This document shows, one piece after another, positions 1 to 12,426 of a DNA stretch of 64,000 nt (its first letter is position 1; every line of letters starts with the position of its first letter). Source of the stretch: Manis javanica (lineage: Eukaryota > Chordata > Mammalia > Pholidota > Manidae); the NCBI RefSeq assembly GCF_040802235.1, contig NC_133166.1, positions 3,038,001 to 3,102,000 of the forward strand, written 5' to 3'. The notes below the pieces were generated by a model. That model worked only from the letters and a program-made list of their open reading frames with translations, had not been told where the DNA came from and searched no databases. Position numbers and translations under genes: made by a program.

Positions 1-179
1 AAGCAAGGATTAATTTATGTAATAGCTAGTTTTAAAGTTAGGGTGATTACATTTTAATATGATTTAAGAAAATCTACCATTTTAGGTGCCAGTTACATGA
101 ACACTGTCAAACATATACTACTGTATAAACTATAATCAGATGATAGAACATTTCCATTGTTCTAAAAAGTCCTGTCACA

Positions 180-1800
180 CCATTTTGTAGTCAGTCACCT
201 GCCTTTACCATCCAATTCCAGCAACCGCAAATGTATTCTCCATTTTTATATTTTTGCCTTATCTGAAATGTGAGGCAGTGGAATCACATTGTCACCTTTT
301 GAATTTGTTTCGTCCCACTTAACAAGATATTCTAGATCTGTCTGTGTACTTGAATACATCAATAATATCCCTATTAGTTGCTGAACAGTATGCAATCCAA
401 TGGATGTACCACAGTTAGTTTATCCGTTCTCTAGCTGCTGGATAATCGGATTTCAGCTAGGGAATATTGTGAATATAGTGACTATAAACATTGGAATCCA
501 TTCTTTGTGTTCATGTGTGTTTTCATTTCTTTAGGGTAAATTGCAGAGTCAGACTGCCAAGTCATAGGGTAAGTCATTTGGTATAATAGGACCATGTTAT
601 ATGGCAAGTCATGTTGCCAAATCATATGGTATTGCCAAGTCATATTGCCAAGTGATATGGTTAGTCATTTGGTAAATGTATGTTTCACTTCTTAAGAAAC
701 TGTCAGATTGTTTTCTAAAGAGGCTGCTTCCTTACCAGCAGTGGGTAAAAGTTCCAAGAGCTCTGCATCATAAGACACTTTATATTATCAGTTAATATAT
801 AATTTTAAATTTCACCCATATATATTGATAGGTGTATGGGATCAATTTGTTGTTTTAAAGTACATTTCTTTCCCTAACAACAGATGTGTATAACACTTTA
901 TTATGGGCTTAGCTATTATCTGAGTACCTTCGGTGGTGAAATGTTTATTCAAGTTTATGCCCTTTTTCTTGTTTTTCTTTTATTTATTTTTTTAGTCTTA
1001 AAAAAATATCCTGGAAAAATGTTCCTCCTTGGATAGCTGTTTAGCAAGCATTTTGTACAATTATGTGCTGTATTTACTTAACCCCTCAGCAATGTCTTTT
1101 ACAGAACAGATTTTAATTGTGATGAAGTAAAATTTATCACTTTTTTCTCCCATGGTTCATGGGTTTGAGATATATTTAAAAATTTGTTACTCAACCATGG
1201 TCACACAAATGTCCTATGTTTTCTCTACATATTTTCTAGAAATGTTATAGTATTAGCATTTTTATGTAAAAATTTAAGATTCATTTTAAGGAAAGTTTTA
1301 TGGGTGGCACAAAGAGTCAATGTTTTCTTTTTTTGTGGTATTATGCTGTTCTTCAAATTAAAGGTCATTTAAAAAAAATACTTTCCCCCCTCCATGGATT
1401 TTTCTTAACAACTTTGACAAAAATCAATTGACCATGTTTGTTTGAATTATTTCTGAAGACTATTTTTTTCTACTGATCTAGGTGTCAGTGTTTTATTAAA
1501 ATTTCACTCTGATTATTTTAGCTTTATGGTAGTCCTAAAATCAAATTATGCAGACATTCCAACTTTATTCTTCTTTTCTAAAATTCATTGCTTTTCCATA
1601 TAAAATGGGGACTCAGAGTGTCAATGCTGCAAAAATACTTGTTTAATTTCAATTGGTGTTGCATTGAATCTATAGATCAATTTCATTTTATTTTATTGAT
1701 ATACCATTTTTCACAGTCAGGATGCCTGCCAATTAATCTGATTTCTTTTTATCTGCATTCAGATTCCATTAGCAGCATTCCCTATCTACTAATTTATAAT
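180..1800 (-). mobile_element. Ancient L1 (L1M-type) ORF2/3' fragment, minus strand
   Basis: The plus strand reads as the reverse complement of the L1 ORF2 3' half. Around 340-470 it matches the stretch coding the ORF2 C-terminal region (the EYYSAI area). Around 690-760 it matches the conserved block coding for the CWWECKLVQP region. At 1420-1690 it matches the RT-thumb region, including the run 'gcattgaatctatagatca'. It is heavily diverged with no long reading frame, so it is an old, dead copy. The first 179 bases of the window show nothing I recognise. Confidence 0.8.
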
Positions 1801-3047
1801 CTCTGAATGTGGAGTCTAGGCATCCATGAATTTTCCACAAATTCTCCAAGAGTTACCTATGTACATAGCCAGTTACTTGTCTAAATTAGCATAGGGATCT
1901 CTGAGACAAGACCCTATGCAGCTTAAAAATGCTTGACTCTTCTCTGATGTTTCTCTAATATTCTTATGTTCTATTACATAGAATATTATAATTTTCTATA
2001 TACTTCCCCATCTTCCCTGCCAATACTCTCTATTTATGTATTTATACTTTATTTCCAAATAAAAATCTCAATGTGTTCATATCTGTTTATCATACCACTT
2101 ACAACTGTGGTAGTTTAAAATTTATAAAAAATATAGTTCCCTTTGTTAAGTAATTATAAATTCTGTCATAGGTTATGCTTTCATATTATATTTCATTATG
2201 TCCATATTTACAGGATAATTAAGAAGGTTATTTTCCCAGGAAGAAGAAACTAGGTTTTAGAAACTTTAAATCATCAACCTAATGACTTACAGCTAGTTAG
2301 TATCAGAGCTGGGACTATGTCCTGTACCATTAATTTTCTTTCCCACTGAGGAATCGTTTTAAACCAGTGGTCAGAGTGCATTCATGTAATCGTTTTCATC
2401 ATGTAGTTCATTACCCAGAACTGTTCAGTTGTTTAAAATGAAAACAAATCATGATACTTTTCTGTCTTAGAAAAGAATTAGGTCTGTTTTCCTCTTGGGG
2501 CATCACTGTGAACTTTAAGAACTCAATAAAATGGTATAAGAATCTAAATGCATGCTATTCACAGCATAACTTAACTGAGTGAATAGTTCATTTCCACAGG
2601 TAAGAGGAAAGGTCTTAATAACTTATAAAATATTTTAGAAACTGCTCGTGAATTTAAAACAAGAGTATACAACTTAATATTTGTATTTAAGAGAGAAGAT
2701 TCTATTTAACTCAAAGCAGTATCAAAAAATCACATGCCTTTCAGGGGACCTAGGAGAGAAAACAGGAAAGGTTTCCTACGTATTTTGGTCAATTGAGCTG
2801 TAAATTAGACATGTGCCTTAATTTCCTTGAAGAACCATAGCAATCAATGTAGTCATAGTAGAATCAAAAGGTTATAGTTACAGTTTAAGAAAATTATTAA
2901 CTCAATAAAATATGACTACCAATTTTGATATACCCAGCCATTGCGTATATGCTACTTCAGGATCATAATATTTTTAATGTTGGAAGAATACAAATAAATT
3001 TTAAATTTATTTTATTATTTAGCTAATTGATCCAGAAGCAGCTTTAG

Positions 3048-3075
3048 TTTATTTATTTATTTATTTATTTATTTC
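3048..3075. repeat. (TTTA)n microsatellite
   Basis: About seven perfect TTTA units in a row, inside the left arm of the inverted duplication. Confidence 0.9.
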
Positions 3076-3142
3076 AATGTGCAAGGATGCTGTCTCAGTG
3101 TTAACATTTCCAGAACTCGGTATATCACATGAGGTTGTAATA

Positions 3143-3345
3143 CGGTCAAGAAAAACAATATAGGGTTTGAAGTTGGAGAAATCTAGGCTTGAATCCTGGT
3201 TCTTTTAGAAACTGTGCAACTCTGGCCAAGTTTTATGTCCAGTCAGTTGTGCCTCAGTTTTCTCATCTGTAAAACGACACTGAATTATTTCATTTGTAGG
3301 CTGCTACACAGATTATATTAGATACTGTGCACAAAATTACTAACC
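3143..3345 (+). mobile_element. MIR SINE
   Basis: It contains the MIR core ('gaatcctggttc', 'tggccaagtt') followed by the MIR 3' part ('cctcagttttctcatctgtaaaa'-like, about 3252-3275). The same MIR is present in inverted orientation at 18120-18345, with matching flanks ('ctgaattatttc'). It therefore predates the inverted duplication. Confidence 0.8.
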
Positions 3346-4289
3346 CCTAGCAGCCACTTAATAGTGTGAGTAGCTACAATCATAGCTCTCCTTCCACTGG
3401 AGCTCAGAGTCTGAAATATTGTGCTCATGGACGTCTGGTACTTCACATTTTTTGACCATCAAAGTTAAGAAACTGATTTCATTTTAGTCTTTCAGATTGA
3501 TCACATTTTGTTAAAAAATCAGGGTCTATATTTTTCTATTTCTAGCATCTCTCTGTTCAAGTGAAATAACAAGACATAAACACAACCACTTCTAACTCCT
3601 TAAATATCAGTTAACAGAAATGTCTGTTTGAAGAACAATCTGGGTGAAGTAGTTAAACCTCATGCTTTTTCTCTCTCATGACTCCAGTTTCCTATCCTGA
3701 AGTGTACAAAAGCTCTAAAGGGACACAATTTGGAATAAAACAGTTTCATTTATAAACTACCTTCTTGAACTGCAGGCAAGAGCAGAGACATCAAAGATTT
3801 CCAGAAAATTACATTGACAAAAGTATCAGGAAAATTTAAGTAAGCATGTTATTGTTCTACTGGCATGTCCCCAAACAGAATGCAGTGACAGAAGTAGTTT
3901 CAGTTTGTTACAGCACAGAATATTGGAATTCACCGTTTAATCTCAATAAAATAGTATTTGCATATATACTCAGTACCATATAATAAACATATGTATAACG
4001 TAAAGAAGAGATACTTTGCTTCTGTTTGAGATCCATTAACTTCTTGATACTTTAATTAAAAAATTGACTTTATAATTCCCTATTTATTTTATTGGAGTTA
4101 AGTAAATTTTGGAAGTAACATTTCATGTGTATGCATCTCTCACATATAATTAATATTTTAATTTAATAAAACATACTTTAATTCCTCTGATAAATAGACA
4201 GCCTGTAATCACACCATGTTTATGTAGTTGAACAAGATACACCTGAATTTTTGGTCAGTCTTAGTTATTCTTCGGTTTAGAAGGAGATG

Positions 4290-4620
4290 AACAATTTAAA
4301 AACAAAACAAAACAAAATGAACAAAGCAGCAGTGGGCTCAGAGACATTGAGAAGTGACTGGTGGTTACCATGGGGGACTGGATGGGGAATGTGAGAGGCA
4401 CAAAAATCTCAGTCATAAAATAAGTTGGTCAAAGGAATGAAAGTACAGCATGGACAGGACAGCCAATGATTCTGTGACATCTTTCCATGTTAACAGATAA
4501 GAGCTGCTCTGGTTGGAGTTAGGATTTCATAATGTGTGTGTTAAATTGCTGTGCTGTATACTTGAAACTAATACAATATTGATATCAACTTTAATTCAAT
4601 AAAAAAATGCTTAAAAATAT
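4290..4620 (+). mobile_element. 5'-truncated L1 3'UTR fragment
   Basis: This resembles the L1 3' UTR: a 'ggtggttaccatggggga' block, 'gattctgtgacatctt', 'tgctgtatacttgaaacta' and a terminal 'aattcaataaaaaaatg' poly(A) signal and tail. Similar tails occur at about 31640-31890 and 28879-29108. It has no counterpart in the right arm of the inverted duplication. Confidence 0.8.
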
Positions 4621-6850
4621 TAAAAGTTACTCTTAACTTTTCTGAGCTCCCGCTGTCACTAGGTGCTAAATATGGCATTTTAATATGAGGTCTTAGAGTC
4701 CAGTTCTTAATGATCCTAATCTTTCATACTTGTCACAGGCACATTAGTTAAGTAAAGGTTACAGTAGTAAATCACTGAAATTTCTCCTGTGTCTATCAGT
4801 CAGCATGTATGTCGTGATGGATATTTTCAGTAGATTACGAATTGATACATTTTTCAAAATTTGCTTGCATATTTTTATTTGTTTTCACTGTGATCATTCC
4901 TATCTGCCTAATTCCTGTTTTACAGCTGACTCTTTTTAATGAATATTTTTGTATGTACTCCAAAGGATTTGAGAAAGTGAAGGAGGGAGAGAAACAGAAA
5001 GGGAGAAGAGAAGTTTGGGAGAAAAAGAAAAAGAATAGGAATTTTTAAACAGAAATGTATTTTTGGTGATGCCCCAAAAATACATTAATACACATTTATA
5101 CCACTAATTGATTTCTTTATAAAGTATTTTTATAGAACAGTTTAAACCTAATTATATGTTATTATATTTGTGTGTATGTGTTCTCATGAGTATTCTGTAA
5201 ATTTCCTGGATTTATACAGAAATCAGAATTTAAGGTTATTATTTTTTTACTCTAGATTTTTTTAAGAATCAAATGAACACTTTGCATTTTGTAGACTCAT
5301 ATTTATGATGTAATTTAATCTATGCATTAGAAACATCTTCCACATGGATCTATGGGAACATTTATGGGAAAATAAACGCATGTGATTTCCTTCTCTTTCT
5401 AACAGTTTTAAACTTATTTCTTAATTTTCTTCTTGATGTATGAGCATCTCAATATAACAAAACTGTAGTGTGTTTCACATCATGAATATAATCACTTGTA
5501 AGTCACTGAATGCAGCCTAGCCCTGTGTCCAGCAGGAGTTTCACTTCTTTCCAATACTTTTTCATTGTGACATCCTGAAGGAAAACAGAGGTCAACGTGT
5601 CAAAATCTGCTCCCTAAATATGATGGATCCAGTAGTTAGTTGCATGTTAGTCACTGAAATTTAAGTCCAAATATAAATGACTCAAACTTTTTTTCCCTTA
5701 AGTCATATATTTTCTTTTCCTCATACTCCACCAAATAAGGAAAAGTAAGATGACATCAAGGAAAAATAAATAAATTTATTTGTGTGTGTGTGTGTGGCAA
5801 ACAGTGATCTTATCCTTTTATCAAAATCTTCTAAGGGCAGTTTTATTATCTTTGATCATGTGACATTAACATCACAGTTATTTAAGAAACTCCAAAAGTA
5901 AGTATAATATACTAGAAGAACACCCATGGAGACCTTTTGGCTGAAATGCATCTCAAAAATAGTTCTAAGGACATTGCAGGGATAATAAGCACACGTGAAA
6001 TGAGAAACATCTCACATTGCTATTAAGATAAAATTTGAAAAACATTAACAGTACTATAGGCTGCAAAGGACTCATTTAACAACTTAATGATATGTATTTT
6101 AAGAAAAAAAAAAGAAAAGTAAAGGAAATTGTATCTTTTTTGTTTGTTAACAAGGTGCATATGTCTCCAGAATATTGCCTGCTCTTCTGTTAATCACTCT
6201 GGAATGGAAACAAATGGAACAGGGTAATTGTCAGAAAAAAAAGAATATAGCATGGTTTTGTTGGAAAAAGTGCCTCTCTACAGTAAGTTGAAATGTAAGT
6301 CTCACTCGCCTCATTTTCTGCTCATATGGAAGTATTTTAAAATTCGATCATTTTCATAACTCTTTTCTCATTGAAATTTAGTCCCATCTTTTAATGTGAG
6401 TGTGCTTATTCCCCTCTTAACAGTTGTGAACAGTATGAAAGGCCATTTCACGCATGCCGTAGCAACTCCAGAGCTAGTAGTCAGCTGTGTACTTTCCATA
6501 TAATATTTTAAGATTGAATGATTCCTGTGTTCACTCATGTTTGTGAATTTTAAGATTATATAATATAAAAACCAGATGGTAAGGAATTTAACAGGAAAGA
6601 AATTGGAAAATAAGCCACTTAAATTGATATTTATAATATGACAAATGTAGTCTATGCCAGAACAAAATTATTTCTTCGTTTTAGTTTAACCGCAAAATGC
6701 ATCCTCTCTGCTCCAGCAGCTTCCATGTCGCCCGTCCCATCGCTCTCCAGGAAATCATTCTACCCGACTAAGAAGCAAACATTAGGATGTAAGTGGAAGG
6801 ATTCTGTTTTCGTAAGAAACTGCCTTTAGAACTTGTAATTACAAACTCAA

Positions 6851-7819
6851 ATGTTAGGGTTTCCATTGGATTTAGACTTATACAGATTTCAGATGAAAAA
6901 TGTGACTGAAGTCACCACATTTATACTGATGGGCTTCACAGATGATTTTGAGATCAACGTCTTCCTATTTTTGCTATTTCTAGCAATCTATCTTTTTACT
7001 CTGGCCGGAAATTTGGGACTGGTTTTCTTAGTCATTGGGGATTCCCGGCTCCATAACCCGATGTACTATTTCCTGAGTGTGTTATCATTCCTGGACGCCT
7101 GCTATTCTTCAGTTGTCACTCCAAAAATGTTGGTCAGTTTCCTAGCAGAGAATAAAGCCATTTCATTCCTTGGATGTGCAGCCCAGATGCTTCTCTTTGT
7201 TAGTTTTGGAACCACAGAGTGCTTTCTGTTGGCGGCAATGGCATATGATCGCTACGTAGCAATCTACAACCCTCTCCTGTATTCAGCGAGCATGTCACCC
7301 AGAGTCTACATTTCCCTTATCATTGCTTCTTATGTTGGGGGAATCCTGCACGCTTCTGTACACACCGTGGCCACATTTAGCCTCTCCTTCTGTGCATCCA
7401 ATGAGATCAGCCATGTCTTCTGTGACATCCCTCCTCTCCTCGCTCTTTCTTGCTCAGACACTCACACAAACCAGCTTCTACTCTTCTACTTTGTGGGCGC
7501 CATTGAGATCGTCACTATCATGATTGTGTTGATCTCCTATGGCTTCATTCTGTTGGCCATCCTGAGGATTCATTCCACTAATGGGAGGAGAAAAGTCTTT
7601 TCTACGTGTGGCTCTCACCTGACTGGAGTGACAATTTATCATAGCACAATCCTCTTCATATATATGAGACCAAGTTCCAGCTATGCTTCAGACCATGACA
7701 TGATAGTGTCGACATTTTACACCATTGTGATTCCCATGCTAAATCCCATCATCTATAGTTTAAGGAACAAAGATGTGAAAGAGGCTATGAAAAAATTATT
7801 GGGAAGAAACTGGCTATAA
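6851..7819 (+). CDS. OR5T1: Olfactory receptor, family 5 subfamily T (OR5T1-like), intact
   Basis: Odorant-binding class II olfactory receptor, a plasma-membrane GPCR of olfactory sensory neurons that signals through Golf and adenylyl cyclase. It is 322 codons with no internal stop. Visible marks: N-glycosylation site N17-V-T; TM1 with GN at 53-54; the [10 protein letters not shown] motif at 67-76 (family variant of [10 protein letters not shown]); TM3 cysteine C109; [11 protein letters not shown] at 130-140, with Y139 in place of the usual C as I recall for human OR5T1; three EL2 cysteines; [10 protein letters not shown] at the start of TM6; [14 protein letters not shown] in TM7. The start is chosen at 6851 because the N-terminus ([18 protein letters not shown]) matches my memory of human OR5T1. 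The alternative M15 would still give a receptor. A splice acceptor is plausible at about 6820-6828 (ctgcctttag). Its paralogue lies inverted at 14333-15346, and the two share a nearly identical core. Confidence 0.93.
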   Translation: MLGFPLDLDLYRFQMKNVTEVTTFILMGFTDDFEINVFLFLLFLAIYLFTLAGNLGLVFLVIGDSRLHNPMYYFLSVLSFLDACYSSVVTPKMLVSFLAENKAISFLGCAAQMLLFVSFGTTECFLLAAMAYDRYVAIYNPLLYSASMSPRVYISLIIASYVGGILHASVHTVATFSLSFCASNEISHVFCDIPPLLALSCSDTHTNQLLLFYFVGAIEIVTIMIVLISYGFILLAILRIHSTNGRRKVFSTCGSHLTGVTIYHSTILFIYMRPSSSYASDHDMIVSTFYTIVIPMLNPIIYSLRNKDVKEAMKKLLGRNWL

Positions 7820-8490
7820 GTAAAGTGTATTTTTAGCATTGAATAAAACTGCAAAGAATGTTGCATGTCAGTCCATATCTCTATGCTCAGGAACTAGAGA
7901 AAAAGTGTATTGATTTCATTGAATAGTGTTTGTGTATTCTGAACTATTTGCAGATGTGGCATTAATCAGCCCTCCAATGCAGCAGTTTAAAACACATCTC
8001 ACCTACATGTTGATTACTGTATTCAAACTGATCCATATTAAATATTCATTGATATAACATATATTGCTGTTGTTAGTCATTGCATAATTGATTTTAACTC
8101 ACTATTATTAGTGCTCACCTCCTCAGGGTTCTATAGATTGCTGTACCCTCACATTGCTTACAGTGCCTTCAGCACTCATTATGAAGTTAAGTCATTCAGG
8201 AGGCCCTATGAAGGACCTCCCAAATGTTACCTCATGTGCCCTCCATGTGCTTCCACAGAATATGATCCATCCAGGCTTAAGGGCATGTCATTTCACTGTT
8301 TGGCTCAACATCATATAGTTTTATTCCCCTGTCAAATTCCTTCCTTATGACTGTCCAATCGTAGAAATTGATTAGATCCATTCATAAACTCTAAAGATGA
8401 TAATGATGTGTGATGTTAATCTTTATTGGGAGTATACCTAAGGCTTTTGAAAGACAAACAGAAGTATAGCTTAGAGAAAAGCAAAAACTG
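7820..8490. other. 3' flank of OR5T gene 1
   Basis: No gene. The first roughly 250 bases resemble the sequence after the second OR5T relic in each tandem unit (for example 43570-43830). Shared runs include 'aatgttgcatgtcagt'-like and 'aatcag.ccctc.aatgcagca'. This links gene 1 to the lineage of that second relic rather than to the longer OR5T pseudogene. Confidence 0.6.
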
Positions 8491-8492
8491 GC

Positions 8493-8640
8493 AATTATAT
8501 ATATATGTGTGTGTATACACACACACACACACACACACATACATATAATGTATATATACATATATGTGTATCAGTATATAATATATAAACTATGTCAAAT
8601 ATAAACATATACACATTATATATACACATATATGGGTGTG
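8493..8640. repeat. Compound TA/TG/CA microsatellite
   Basis: An imperfect run of ta, tg and ca dinucleotides, including about ten consecutive 'ca' at 8517-8540, followed by alternating 'atatac' blocks. Short open frames on both strands here come from the repeat. Confidence 0.9.
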
Positions 8641-8650
8641 TGTATATGTA

Positions 8651-8790
8651 TATTTTGTTGGACTGCATGTCAGGAAAAGAAATAACAAGGAGACAAAGGA
8701 CATGCCTACTTTCATTGGATGCACAGAAGGAGCAGCTAAATGCGGCCATTGTTTGTACAGAAGCATGCCCTTTGGCGGACATTGACATGG
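8651..8790 (-). pseudogene. OR5T gene fragment (EL2/TM5 region)
   Basis: On the minus strand about 45 codons read HASVQTMAAFS.SFCASNESRH-like, followed by a decayed stretch. This matches residues about 166-190 of the intact OR5T genes ([21 protein letters not shown]). Nothing recognisable as the rest of an OR flanks it: a microsatellite abuts it on one side and unrelated sequence lies on the other. It is a dead scrap of an OR5T exon, inverted relative to the nearby intact gene, and suggests one more ancient OR5T copy in the spacer. Confidence 0.75.
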
Positions 8791-9049
8791 ACACAAATAC
8801 CCTAAGGATTTAACACACAGCAGTAGATCTCCCCACATACCTCTTCACCAGGCTTCCTTACCATCAACTTTCCAATCACTTAGCTTCCATGTCCCTGACT
8901 ATCCAGCCAAATCATTGGTCACAGGACAGGAATCAGCATGTCATTGCACATCTGACCATCTGTACTTCTAAGAAAAATGAACATCTGGTTATATTGCTCG
9001 AGATTCTTCACACTAGGAAGATTTCTTTTCACTACACTTGCTCAGTAAT

Positions 9050-11220
9050 GTCACAGAAAAGGGAGACAGACGACAACTACCCACTTTTGGGTGGTGCCTG
9101 CATATTGTGCAGAATCATTTGTAAAGTAGGCCTGAGTCTTCTCTGCCCGTCAATGATCAAAGGGAACTCCTGAGAGGCCAGAGTCAGGCTAGGAGAAAGA
9201 AGGAATGTGGACCATGGGTATCTGAACCATTTCTGGTCCATGTAACTGACCTGGACCTTCAGGGTCTGCTCAGGCCCAGTCTCATATAGAGTCTCATATA
9301 GAGTACTTCCATTTCATGATGAAGTCATGCTGTGCATGCCCAGATTTATGACCTGTTGGGACTGCATACACCCAGCTCATGATGCGAAGCTCTGCCGGCA
9401 AGGTGACTTGGTGACCACTAACAAGTGTTCAATCTCTATTAAGGCCTAATAGCAGACCAAGAGTTGTTTTAAAAGAGAAAAGTATTTATCTATGGAGAGT
9501 GGCAGGGCTTTGCTCTAAGACACTAAAGGCCTGAAGCATGATTCTCCTACGGGGACCAACCGAAGTCTCCAGTGTGCCTGTCTGCTCCTGACTAAGCTCC
9601 ACTGGACCTCCTAGGTCATATGGTCCAAGAAAAAAAAGCTTGAAGACCAGCCTGAACTCACTGCAGAGCCTTCTCCTATTGTGAAACTCCCTGAAATGAT
9701 CAGCTTTTTAGGTCATTTGGTAAATGAGCTGTAGTAACACAACAAGGAATGTACTGTCTCCAAAATTCAGACAGATCCGCTACTGCTGTGCTTCAGAAAG
9801 AGTCAGATGCAGAAAATTTTCCTTTGCTTTAAAAGGAATGTCTCGACATACTCCACTCCCCTGGATTGCTAGGTATTTCAGTAAGATAGAAAGTCCCTGA
9901 ATTTTTGTCAGGTTAATTTCCCACCCCATGGCACATGGAAGTCTTACCAATAAGTGGAGTAATTGCTACTCTTGTGCATTAAACCAAATCAGCATAATGC
10001 CACCAATGTAATGAATCAGGGAGGTATGTTATGGAAGGGAAAGATGATCCAGTCCCTGTGAATCAAATTATGACATCGGCTGTAGAGTTGAAGTAGCTCT
10101 GAGATAAGACAGTCGAATTGTCTTGCTGGCCTTGATAGCTGAGAGCAAACTGCTTTTGGTAGACCTTAGAGAAGTGAATGGAGGAAAAAGGACTTGCCAG
10201 ATGAATAGCTGCACACCAGGTAGCAGCGCATATGCTAATTTGCTCAAGCATTGGAACTACATCCAGACCAGCAGCAATAACGGGAGCAACCATAGAATTA
10301 AATTTATGATAATTATTTGTCATTCTCTAAGACCTATCATTCTTCTGCAAAGGCCAAATAGGAGTCTTGAAAGGGAATGTCATGGAAGTCACCACCCCTG
10401 CATCCTTCAAGTCCTTGGTGGCAGCACTAATCTCTTCTTTCCCGCCCAGAATGCAGTGTTGATTTTGGTTTACTCTCTTCCTTGGTAGAGGCAGTCCTAG
10501 TTGTTCCCCTCTTGGCTTTTCCCATCATAGTAGCCCTCACTCCACAGGGCCGGGAACAAATGTGCGGATTCTACCAGTTGATCTATTGCACTTAGGCATT
10601 CTGCAACTCGAGAAATAACCACAGGATGGCTTCAGGGACCCACTTGGACCACTGTGAGACAGACAGGAGATAAAGCTCCACTGATCACCTGATCTCCAAA
10701 AGCCTCTCCTCTGACACTTGGGCCACAGTGATAATTAGGTTCTTCTGGAATTAGTATCAGTTCGATTATTTCCTTTACTCCAGTGCACAGTTACCCTGGT
10801 AAAGGGCAAGGTCCCTTTGGGGAAGGATTGGAGAAAGATTAATAGTTTAAATTTTTGGTAGTATACCAGGCTCATTCCTCAAGGGTACATAGACTCCCCT
10901 TCGTATGAGGGGCTCTAGGACTATAAATTGGCTCAGTCCAGGAACTAATTGAGTTACCACAACTCTATATTTTTTGGCTCAAATTAGATTTTTGTTAACT
11001 TAACCTAGAAGTTTTCTGCTTACACAGATAAAGTCAGAACTTAGTGGGCCTCCTATCTATCTTACTCTTAGAAACACCATGATCAACCATCCATTGCCAT
11101 GCTTGTTCAGGAATCAGACTATTCTGATTGCTGCTTTGAGTCCACTGTCCTAGAGAGTAACTACATTGCCTTGTCGCTGAGGTTGAGGGCCAACACTTGC
11201 ACTCTGCCGCCTCAAGATTC
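9050..11220 (-). mobile_element. ERV-L pol fossil (class III endogenous retrovirus), minus strand
   Basis: The reverse complement reads as decayed ERV-L pol. The clearest part is the reverse transcriptase at about 9950-10323: a stretch around 10063-10323 resembles the ERV-L block running from 'DYHKLN' to 'FTVLPQGY', followed at about 9960-10010 by the catalytic-motif region and 'IMLIW'. RNase H-like sequence continues down to about 9050. Sequence at 10330-11220 is probably the 5' part of pol or the protease region, but it is poorly preserved. No LTRs are recognised on either side. It is broken many times over, and an age near the eutherian radiation is likely from the family. Confidence 0.75.
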
Positions 11221-12356
11221 AAGTATCACTACTATATATTTGTACTATTTTTTGTACACATGTCTGTGTACGTCTGTCTGTGTGTTTGACACATATTTGT
11301 AGCATGAATATTATGACAAAGCCAAGACTAAATATACGTTAAGACTAAATAATTGTAGATTCATCTAATATTTCTTTGCAAAGAGAAGACATTCATTGTA
11401 GTTTTCTAAAAGCTAAATACATTACAAAATATTTCAGAAAAACAATTACAAATGTATGAACAGATATGTATTTAGGTAATACACATAGAAGAAGCATTTG
11501 TTCTAATGTTAATATTGAGAAATATAGAATGAAGGAAAGAGCGTCAAAATTTAAAAAGGATACTTTGTAATACAGGCTTTAATTCACTGTGAAGATTTAG
11601 AAGTGAGTGTTACCCATTGAATAATGTAGTGACAAATATCCAAACGCAAGAACCTGCTCATAGAGAACATGTAAAGAATGAGAAGGAAGCCTTCTAATAT
11701 TCAGAAAAGCTAATATACCTCTATGAAATATTTTCAGTCAAGAAAATATTAATTAATACATAAAGACAAACTACACATTCAGTAAGTTTATTTTCATAGA
11801 TAGGTATGCATTAAGTTTTGATAGCAAATAATACAATTTTCTTTCTTTGTAAGTGTATGAACAGCATTTATGAAAACTTGCATATGTTTGTGAAAACTAA
11901 GATCTGAATAAGGAAGATTTAAAAATTGCGTTCTGTTCAGAAATGAATAGCCAATTTTAAAAAAACCTCAAATTTTTCCATTTAGGCATGTTTAAATATT
12001 AACTAAACTACTCCTATGTCAAAGACAAATAAGAAAAAAATTCAGAAATATTGCTAATGAAATATGATAGACTGAAATATGTGGGAGACCACTAATACAT
12101 TGTTCATTGGAAAAATCCATACCTGAATCAGAAAACTAGAAAAAAACAGAAAAGTAGATAATTGCAAGAAGGGGAAAATTTTTGAGGGGAAAAATAAACT
12201 AGAAAATCTAACATAATAACTAATATTTAAATAGAAAATGCTATCTTATTTCACATGTACCCCTTGATTGAATTCTTAAAAAAGTTTTTGATGATATCTA
12301 AGATATTCATTCATTTAGAGAACTTTAATTGAGCAAGAAAATGTGTAAGACATTGT

Positions 12357-12426
12357 TTTAGACTAAAAAAAATAGATTAGATAATAAAACAAATATAAAT
12401 TAAGTCCATGTTATGTTAAAGAGTGG
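12357..12426 (+). repeat. 70-bp direct repeat, copy 1
   Basis: It begins 'tttagactaaaaaaaatag' and ends 'gttaaagagtgg'. It matches 12979-13048 with about two mismatches. Confidence 0.9.

Larger units (their letters stand above)
1780..7819 (+). repeat. Left arm of a large inverted duplication
   Basis: This stretch aligns in reverse complement with about 14333-19725. Anchors seen by eye are: about 1800-1950 with 19550-19720; about 2130-2300 with 19240-19390; the block 'ttccacaggtaagaggaaa' at about 2593 with 18850-18880; a shared MIR at 3143-3345 with 18120-18345; 4842-5048 with 17082-17276; and the OR5T coding exons. Non-coding identity is modest, so the duplication is old. An L1 3' end at about 4290-4620 occurs only in this arm, as expected for an insertion after duplication. 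Apart from the repeats listed separately, 1800-6850 is AT-rich and I see no gene in it. Confidence 0.8.

Noticed and set aside
4842-5048. Open frame resembling another at 17082-17276 (both with HFSKFACI near the start), placed about 2 kb upstream of each OR5T gene
   Set aside because: The likeness follows from the inverted duplication. The frames diverge after about 30 residues and are low-complexity, with no domain. Conserved coding is not supported.
7323-7523. Second-frame open stretches inside the OR genes (also 14674-14874, 40133-40456, 49101-49313, 57940-58152)
   Set aside because: They are shadows of the OR coding frame and follow its codon composition on either strand.
8495-8838. Two minus-strand frames rich in Y/I/T/H residues
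   Set aside because: They are translations of the microsatellite joined to the OR5T scrap and are not genes.
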